Part shown: one piece after another, positions 49,601-58,600 of the stretch
Layout of the letters: each line of letters starts with the position of its first letter
Numbering within the stretch: the stretch's first letter is position 1
NCBI GenBank assembly: GCA_944474755.1
Contig: OX104114.1
Coordinates: 46,007,070-46,071,069 of the forward strand
Reading direction: 5' to 3'
From: Limnoperna fortunei
Lineage: Eukaryota; Mollusca; Bivalvia; Mytilida; Modiolidae
DNA length: 64,000 nt
Position numbers and translations under genes: made by a program
The notes under the pieces: generated by a model
The model's input: the letters and a program-made list of their open reading frames with translations, nothing else
Databases searched by the model: none
Told to the model about the DNA's origin: nothing

Positions 49601-52600
49601 ATAAGCATTATTGAAGTAGCATAGATAGATGGTAGAAAGTGAGCTGTGTTTGTCCTCTGTAGCCATGGATCGTTTCTAACAACATGTTTAATATACTTGT
49701 TGTCATCAGGGCAGATATTGAAAATGTTCATACAAACATACAAGTAACAAGATATTAACATTTATATTAAACCAGGGGAAATGTTAATCAATGATATAAC
49801 ATCTGAAAAAAGAACAAAGCTTTAATAAGGTTATATTACAAACACAAAATTTGTAATTTCATCAGCATTTCCGTAATTTCCTTATGATGTGTTAGTTTCC
49901 TAATGATTTCTTAGGTCTCTGTAATTGTATGAAGATTTCTTAAGAAATGAAAGAAATCATTACAAAATAATAAAAATATGGGAATTGAAAGAATTTTTTA
50001 GATAAAAGCCTTCTTTAGTTAGTTTAGATGATTATTTTCTGCTGTAGCTGGGTAGTTGAAAATTCCATATATTGAAACTTGAACAATTGTAAATTGTCTC
50101 CAAGTGAGAGTACCTGAATTTTAAGGTGCTTTTCTTCTTTATTATGTCCATGAAGACATAAAAAAGAGGGTATGCTATTTCCTTTTTGTGAATGTAAGAA
50201 TGTAACTTGAATTACTTATTCGGGGTTGTCTTGTATCAGCTTAATTTCCCTCAAACACTTCAGCACTGTGGGATACCTGTCCACAGTGGATGTGGAGCAA
50301 ACTCTCTAAACACCCTTTATAGTGGACATGCCACTTCTTGTTAGATCAAAGGACAGGCAAAGAATAACTACTGAAAATGAAAACTAGTGTTTATGTTATG
50401 TACTGATACAAAATAAGAGATCCAAGTAGAGTTTACATCATTGGTGAACTGCCCACTGTAGGCAGGTTTACAAATGGAAATCCACCTGATCTGTGATGAA
50501 CTGCCCACTGTAGGCAGGTTTACAAAGGGAAATCCACCTTATCTGTGATGAACTGCCCACTGTAGGCAGGTTTACAAAGGGAAATCCACCTTATCTGTTG
50601 TGAACTGCCTACTGTAGGTGGGTGTAAAAAGGGAAATCCACCTGATCTGTCATGAACTGCCCACTGTAGGCAGGTTTAAAAAAGTAAATCCACCCGATCT
50701 GTCATGAACTGCCCACTGTAGGCAGGTTTAAAAAAGTAAATCCACTTGATCTGTGGTGAACTGCTCACTGAAGGCAGCTTTAAAAAGGTAAATCCACCTG
50801 ACTGTGGTGTATCTTCATAATTTCTTTAATACAGTCATGTTTAATTTGTCTGAAAACATGTTCCAATATAGGGTTTTATTCATTGACCAAAAGAATTTGA
50901 AGTAACATCTGTCAACAGTAACCGGTGTCTTGTAATCTATTTCATGTGTTCAATCATGTACATTGTACACATATGGTGGGGTAACAAAGGACGTTGATTT
51001 CATACTGTTATTTTTACTTAGTGTTAAACTTGGTATCTGCAGTTTTGTCAGTAAAAACGTTTGAAAGTCGTTTTGTTTGATTTGTCAGAAAAAAAGACAG
51101 AACTCTAGATTTGGTAAACCACCCACTATGTCAGCTTTTGATTGACAATTTCATCATTTTTGTTCTGAGGTAAAACAATGTCTGTGAGACACATACCTAC
51201 TTATATACATATTTTTAGCTATATTCTGTTGAATTCTAGGTTGAAACTGGTTCGTTTGTTAATGTGTTTTAGTTTAAGGTACCAGTTGGTATTTGAAAAA
51301 GGATGTACATGTGTTTTGACCTCAAGTTCAGTAATTTTAAAGTCTGTTTGGACAATGTTGTTACTAGTATATGGTACCTATCACATCAAAAGACATAGGC
51401 TAGCAACAGCAGCAGCAAGGCTTTAACCTTTTAAACACATTGTAATGATTTTGTTGCCTCATCCACATGTTAATGTAAAAAGTTTCTGGTGAATACATGT
51501 AGATCATTTTTTGAGATTTTGATGTTCCATAGAACTGTGACATATAAAATAAAACCTGTACCCTAATGTAAGCATCAAGACTGGTTTAGTATGCAATGCA
51601 TGAGATATGATTGCCCTTTAAAAATACCAAGTTTTCTTATTACCCTTTATTTTGCACAAAAAGACAGATTTTTATATGCATTAACCCCTCCTTTGTGATT
51701 GTAAATGATTCTTGTAATAATAATAATGTCTTTAGCGTCCCTTAGGATGTCAAACAAAATATTGTGTGTCCATGATTAGTACTGGTTTGCCTTACAGAAA
51801 TTTAGGACTAATATCGTGTGGCAACTTCTGGTAATTCACATTATCAACATTGAAGTCTACATCTCCTTAGGCTTGCAAGACTCCAAGAATTGAGAGTTGT
51901 ATGTTTGTCATAGTATTAGCAAGTAGGTTTATATTCTTTGCATTCGGCTTAATGACCTTTGAGACAAACCATTGTGTTACACTTCCACAAGGGGGATAAT
52001 TGTATATGATGCCATGATTCCATTTGGATGTAAATCAATAATTCAAGTCTTCCAGGCTTTTAGATGCAGACTAGTATCCAAAAATATTAACTTGTTATTT
52101 GCTTTGAAAAAGATTTTATAAAGATTCTTTTTGTTGTTTATAATTAAATGATGTGTATTCCAGGCTTGTTTGCTGCCCCTTACTATATAGTCCATATAGA
52201 CAAACTCTCCAAGGGATAATATGTGATCCAGCCTCTTTTGGTTCACTAAGTATTAACTGCTATAGCTAATATGTGATTGGTGGACTGGGGGGTTTAATAG
52301 CGCTGTGGTACCATTGTGATTTACAGTTTAAAAGAAGTGTACTGCCATATATGATTGGTTGACTGGGAGTTTAATAATAGTGTGCAACCATTTGTGATTG
52401 GTCGACTGAGGGTCCAATATTTGGGATTGGATGAATGAGGGTTTAATAATAGTGTGCTACCATTTGTGATTGGTTGACTGAGGGTTTAATAAAAGTGTGC
52501 CACCATTTGTGATTGTTTGACCGAGGGTTTAATAGCACTGTGCTACCATTTGTTATTGGTCAACCAAGTGGTTACTGGTACTACTGCCTTTGGTGTTCCT

Positions 52601-55600
52601 TGCTTGGTAGTCAAGTGCACTGCATACATAATTATATAACTTCCTGACATCATTGTTTGTCATTTGTTTGGCATGAAGTATACAATGTGTTAAATTAAGT
52701 AATAGGTCAAGGTCGACAGATTCTACGTAGTACAGTGTTTAGACATATACAAGTAAATTGTAGTAAAACTTGACAATGTGATTATTATCTTTATAAAAGA
52801 TCTTTAAACATGTTAGATGTGAAACCTTACTCAATATGCACTCCAAGTTTACATTTTTTTATAGTAAACAATAATTTTTCGCTATTGATTAATATGAACT
52901 ATGAAATGTTTGTAATATAAGTGAAGTTTTTCCTTTGATCTTTTTTAAGTATATAATAGAGGACAAGTATGTATATGCTCCAAACTAAATCACTAGGTAA
53001 TATTGTATGAAGGTAACATCTGCTCAATATTCTAGAGCAAAAAACAGCCATGCAATTACCCACTACCTTCAGACTTGATATTGCATAGAAAAACTTCTCT
53101 TTTAAAGTTTATTTGTCTAACTGGTAAGACTGTTATAAGAATAACATGAAGGTACTAATGTCTTTTGTATACAAATGGAATCTGCAGCTTTTCTTTTTTT
53201 AATATTGAGTTGGCTGTGGCCATAATTTTCCTTCATCACTCTAAACTTTTTATATTGTTTTCTGTCACCGGAGAGAATCTTTACAAAAGTCATGTTTCTA
53301 TGTGTCCTCTACAGATATATCTTATTTTGTCTTTATTGGCCAAAATAAAATGGACTTCATCTTGATTGGGCAAAAAAATGGCATTCATGGTCCATTCTTG
53401 CTTCAGATCTACTTAAATTTACCAAACTCTAATAAATGATCCAAAGATTTCTAATTTATTTTAAAAAATAGTTGCAATTATGAAAAATTACAACTTAGGA
53501 AAAAACGGTCAGACATTGGTTATATCACTTGTTTCTTCAGGTTAAATGAACAAACAGGATACTATTAATAACATTTCATGTGTTGTATATATGGTCTTTA
53601 TATAGGTGACAAGGTAAAGATGTCCTACTTTTACAGAAATAAAAATTTCATAAATGTTGAAAGTTCAAACTTGATAAATCTGATGGTCACAGATAAAAGC
53701 TATCTGTAAGTTTTCAAAGTTCAGGAAATTGGTCTGATCTGTAAGAGTTCAGAAATGAAACATCGGGTTTAGACAAATGTGGTAGCTACGAATAGGTCTT
53801 GGTTGAAAACCATGTTATAACTTAGTTACAGATGTATCTGTCTGTTAATATAAGACCCCTCTTATCTTTGTAATTTTGTCTATACTTTTCTTAAAAAGGA
53901 ACAAATTCTATAAAAGGTTGTTTTTAATGTCATTTATTGTAAGGAATAATGTGTCGTGTATAGCAGAACATGTCTAATCTATTATGTACGTTTTCTATAC
54001 TTGTCTAATAAATCACTTGTATTTATTTTAAATAAGTTGAAAACATATAAATATTGCGGCAAGTTTTAGAATATGAATAATACCATTTTTACAAATTTTC
54101 AAAAGAAATAATGTCTCAATAGTAAGGAAAGAATATTTTTGTGAACACTCCTCACAGACACTAATTTAAAAATTGCATCATATTTGTTGACATGACCAAA
54201 CACACAATTCTTTTTTATTGTCATTTCTATGAAGATTTTTTGAAGCATTAAATAATGGGGAATTAAACACATCAAAAGAGGAAATGCAGTGGTAGCCTCT
54301 AATCTGCCTCTGATGGGAGATAAGTCCCACATCTGTAAACTAACAACCAATAGAAATGCAGTGGTATCTTCTAACCTGCCTCTGATGGGAGATAACTCCC
54401 ACAGCTGTTAACTAACTACCAATGGGATGAGGTGGTATCTTCTAACCGACCTCTTATGGTAGATAACTCCCACAGCTGTAAACTATACATGTATATATAT
54501 AGCTAACTACCAATGGGTCTTTAATTTTTGTCAGCTTGGCTCTTGAAATGTAGTTGAAAGACAAAAATAGACAGGTCAGAATTAAATTAAAAGCAAGAAG
54601 ATTTTTTCATATGGTGAATAGGTGGGTGAATGGTTTTTCATGTGTGCATTAATTTATAATTGCACAATCCTGAAAGAATAATCAAAAGTAAATTAATTAC
54701 TACATCTAATTATGTCAAACATGTAAAAAATGTAATTATTCTACAGACATACTTTGATCTGTAGTACCTTATGGTATCATTTGCAGATGCAGCTGTCATT
54801 TCCCCATGTCATATATAAATACCAGAATTTTAAATACTCATGGCTACTGGTAATATCACCACAATGTAGAATAGAAACATTGGTTTGATTTTTCCAGTTA
54901 TTCCTGGAAATTGCTGAACAACATTTGAGTTTCAGACATTTTGTTTTAATTCTGTTTTTTTTATGATGTCAGTATTTCAGCTGTTTACTTTGTTTTTCAG
55001 AAATTTACCAAAGGCAATCTGGATCTCAATTATTTTGTGTATGGCTGTGTATGTTTTGGCTAATGTTGCTTACTTCACCACAGTAAGCCGAGTGGAGATC
55101 CTGAGTGGAAGTGCAGTGGCTGTGGTAAGTGATGTTAAGTGAATTGTCTTTACACAAAATTATTACAAATAGTCGAGTAAATCACTTCAAAAATTAAATG
55201 TCTAGCAAAAGTTTCCGGAGTCTGGGAAGGATACTTAAGTTTGACTAGGTGGACTATACATGTGGATGTGTGGACATGGTGGATAAAACTGAGCATGTCC
55301 ACCCTGCCCACCCTTTGCAGTAGGATTGTTTGGTTTGTTTTATGAAGAAATGCAAAAATATTGAAAAAGAAAATAATACATTTTAACAAGAAAAGATGTT
55401 ACGTTAAGTGGTGTTTGTAGGGCTGCACACTTGATTTGTAGGAAAATAAAAAATCCAACTGAGTAGTAGAGTCAAATTAAAGTTTAAAACTTTTTAATCC
55501 TGTCTATTTATTTCTATAAGATTTTATTTTAGTTGCATTTTCATGCATCATAGCATACCAATTTTTTTTACAAGATAATTCATGAATGAAACTTGTTGCT

Positions 55601-58600
55601 TTATTACCCTATTGGGAAATGTAAAACTGTGACATTTTTATTACAAACAGTAAAATATCAGCAAGTCACTTGCTGATAAATGTATTGAGTTTAACGAAAG
55701 CTTGTGTTTTTTTCAGATGTTTTCTAGGAGATTGTATGGTGTCATGTGGTGGATTATGCCAGTCTTCGTGTCACTCTCCACTTTTGGAGGTGTAAATGGT
55801 ATCCTGTTTACAACTTCCAGGTAAAAACGGTTAATTTTTTTTTAATTTGCTATTGACATTTTACTGTTGTCATGACAAAATTTCAAAATTATCAGCCAGC
55901 CTAAAAACAGTTAAAATAAAATGGATTGATTTTAGGGTCAGGTGAGCTATTGTTATCACTTTGCGTCCGTCGTCGGCGGCGGTGGCGTCTGTAAACATCT
56001 TTACATTTTAATCTTCTTCTCTGAAACCACTTGGCCAATTGAAACCAAACTTGGCCATAATGTTCATTGGATGGACCTTTACAAAGTTTGTGTTTTTTAT
56101 TTTGATTGGTAAACCAATATGGCCGCCACCTCAAGACTTAGTTTAACATAGGACCCTATGGGGAAAAAGTTTAAAAGGGCTTCTTCTCTGAAACCGTTTA
56201 ACCAATCAAAACAAAACTTACTAGCATTATTGTGTGGATGGTCCTCTATAAAGTTTGTGTTTTTGATGGGAATTGGAAATTAAAAATGGCCGCCACCGCA
56301 GGACTTAGTTTAACATAGAACCCTATGGGAAAAAGTTGTAAAAGGCTTCTTCTCTGAAACCGGTTAATCAATGGAAACAAAAACTTACTAGCAATATTGT
56401 TTGGATGGTCCTCTATAAAGTTTGTGTTTTTTATGGCAATTGGAAATTCAAAATGGCTGCCACCGCAGGACTTAATTTAACATAGGACCCTATAGGAAAA
56501 AGTTTGAAAGGCTTCTTTTCTGAAACCAGTCAACCAATGGAAACAAAACTTACTAGCAATATTGTTTGGATGGTCCTCTATAAAGTTGATGTTTTTTATC
56601 CCAATCGGAAATTCAAAATGGCCGCCACCGCAGGATTTAGTTTAACATAGGACCCTATGGGAAAAAGTTTTTAAAGGCTTCTTCTCTGAAACCGATTAAT
56701 CAATGGAAACAAAAACTTACTAGCAATATTGTTTGGATGGTTCTCTATAATGTTTATGTTTTTTATGGCAATTGGAAATTCAAAATGGCCGCTACCGCAG
56801 GACTTAGTTTAACATAGGACCCTATTGGAAAATGTTTTTAAAGGCTTCTTCTCTAACACCGGTTAATCAATGGAAACAAAAACTTACTAGCAATATTGTT
56901 TGGATGGTCCTTTATAAAGTTTATGTTTTTTATGGCAATTGGAAATTCAAAATGGCCACCACCGCTGCAGGACTTAGTTTAACATAGGACCCTATGGGCA
57001 AATAAAAAAAATCTCTATACAACTGGTTAACCAATGAAATAAAGCTTTCTAGTAATATTGTTTGGATGGTCCTATTTAAAGTTTATTGAAAATTACAGGA
57101 CTTACTTTAACATCAGGGAAATGCCACCTTCATTGCCTATAAAATCAGGTGAGCGATACAGGCTCTCAAGAGCCTCTGGTTTTTTTACCTTTTTCTTTTT
57201 CCCAGACATTTAATAAATTTGAAACAAATAATTTTAATTGATATTTGTATTTTGTATTTAGGATTCATTTTTGCTTTTTTCAGGTTATTTTATGTAGGTG
57301 GACGTGAGGGCCACATGCCAAAGATATTGAGCTATGTATCAATACAGAGGTTAACACCAATGCCTGCTTGTTTATTTATGGTAAGTTAAAGAAAGTAACA
57401 AGACGATCTTAATAAATTTAAAGTTGAATAATTTTTTTTTTAAACGTCATTGTTTCTTGTGCGCAAATAAAGATCTCATCCATGTGTTTGTATCACTGCC
57501 CCAAAGTAGGCAGGTGGTTTTATGAGAAATGAAGAATTTTGCAAATCGAGGCCATACAAGTGTCTTCAAATATATTATCTGATATAGTTAATACAAATTT
57601 ACTGTTCGAAAAGTTTGGCCATGTGCAGTCGTGTGGTTGTATCATTATGCAAAGGGAATTGAACGACTTGAACAGACAATTGTATAAATATATATTTCGC
57701 CTGAAAAAAGTTTTTTATCTTTCTTAACTTACCTTGTAATGTCTAATGTAGCTGTGAGGTCTGGTATCCTTAACTTACCTGGTAATGCCTACTGTAGCTG
57801 TCAGGTCCGGTATCTTTCTCTTACCTTGTAATTTCTACTGTAGCTGTCAGGTCCGGTATCCTTAACTTACCTGGTAATGTCTACTGTAGCTGTCAGGTCC
57901 GGTATCTTTCTTAACTTACCTTGTAATGTCTACTGTAGCTGTCAGCTCCATTATCCTTAACTTACCTGGTAATGTCTACTGTAGCTGTCAGCTCCCGTAT
58001 CCTTAACTTACCTTGTAATGTCTACTGTTGCTGTCAGGTCCGGTATCCTTAACTTACCTGGTAATGTCTACTGTTCGAAAAGTTTGGCCATGTGCAGACA
58101 TGTGGTTGTATCATTATGCCAAGGGAAACAATTCAGAATTGAACGACTTGAACAGACAATTGTATAAATATATATTTTGCCTGAAAAAAGTATAACTGTG
58201 CATAATAAATAGTACAAAATATTTGAATATCTATGCTCATGATGAGCTGCAGAAGGTGTATACAAATTTTGTTTTTATTTTATTTTATTTATTGGGTGCA
58301 TTAGTAAGTAATTTTATTTTGCAGGGAATCTTGTCTCTGTTTTACCTCCTGTCAACCGACATGTATGCTTTGATAAACTACGTAGGATTTGTCAACTGGT
58401 TAGCTATTGGAATGTCAGTAGTTGTCCTTCTGTACTTCAGGAAAGTTAAACCAGACATGCAAAGGCCAATAAAAGTAAGTAACAAATGAACAAGTCTGTA
58501 TTGATAGAACTTCCAGCAAGCAGTATTTCAGCTACATTGAAAAATCAATTGGATGAAAAAAGGGACAGAAAATTACAATAAGCTTACTGTTATTTTGAAC

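Larger units (their letters stand above)
50806..55000. other. SLC7 intron 4, right part
   Basis: Holds the two degenerate tandem repeats listed at 52265 and 54286. No exon candidate with matching phase was seen. Confidence 0.5.

Noticed and set aside
55901..56134. Minus-strand Arg-rich frame
   Set aside because: Lies on the CGTCCGTCGTCGGCGGCGG lead of a dispersed repeat; low-complexity by-product.
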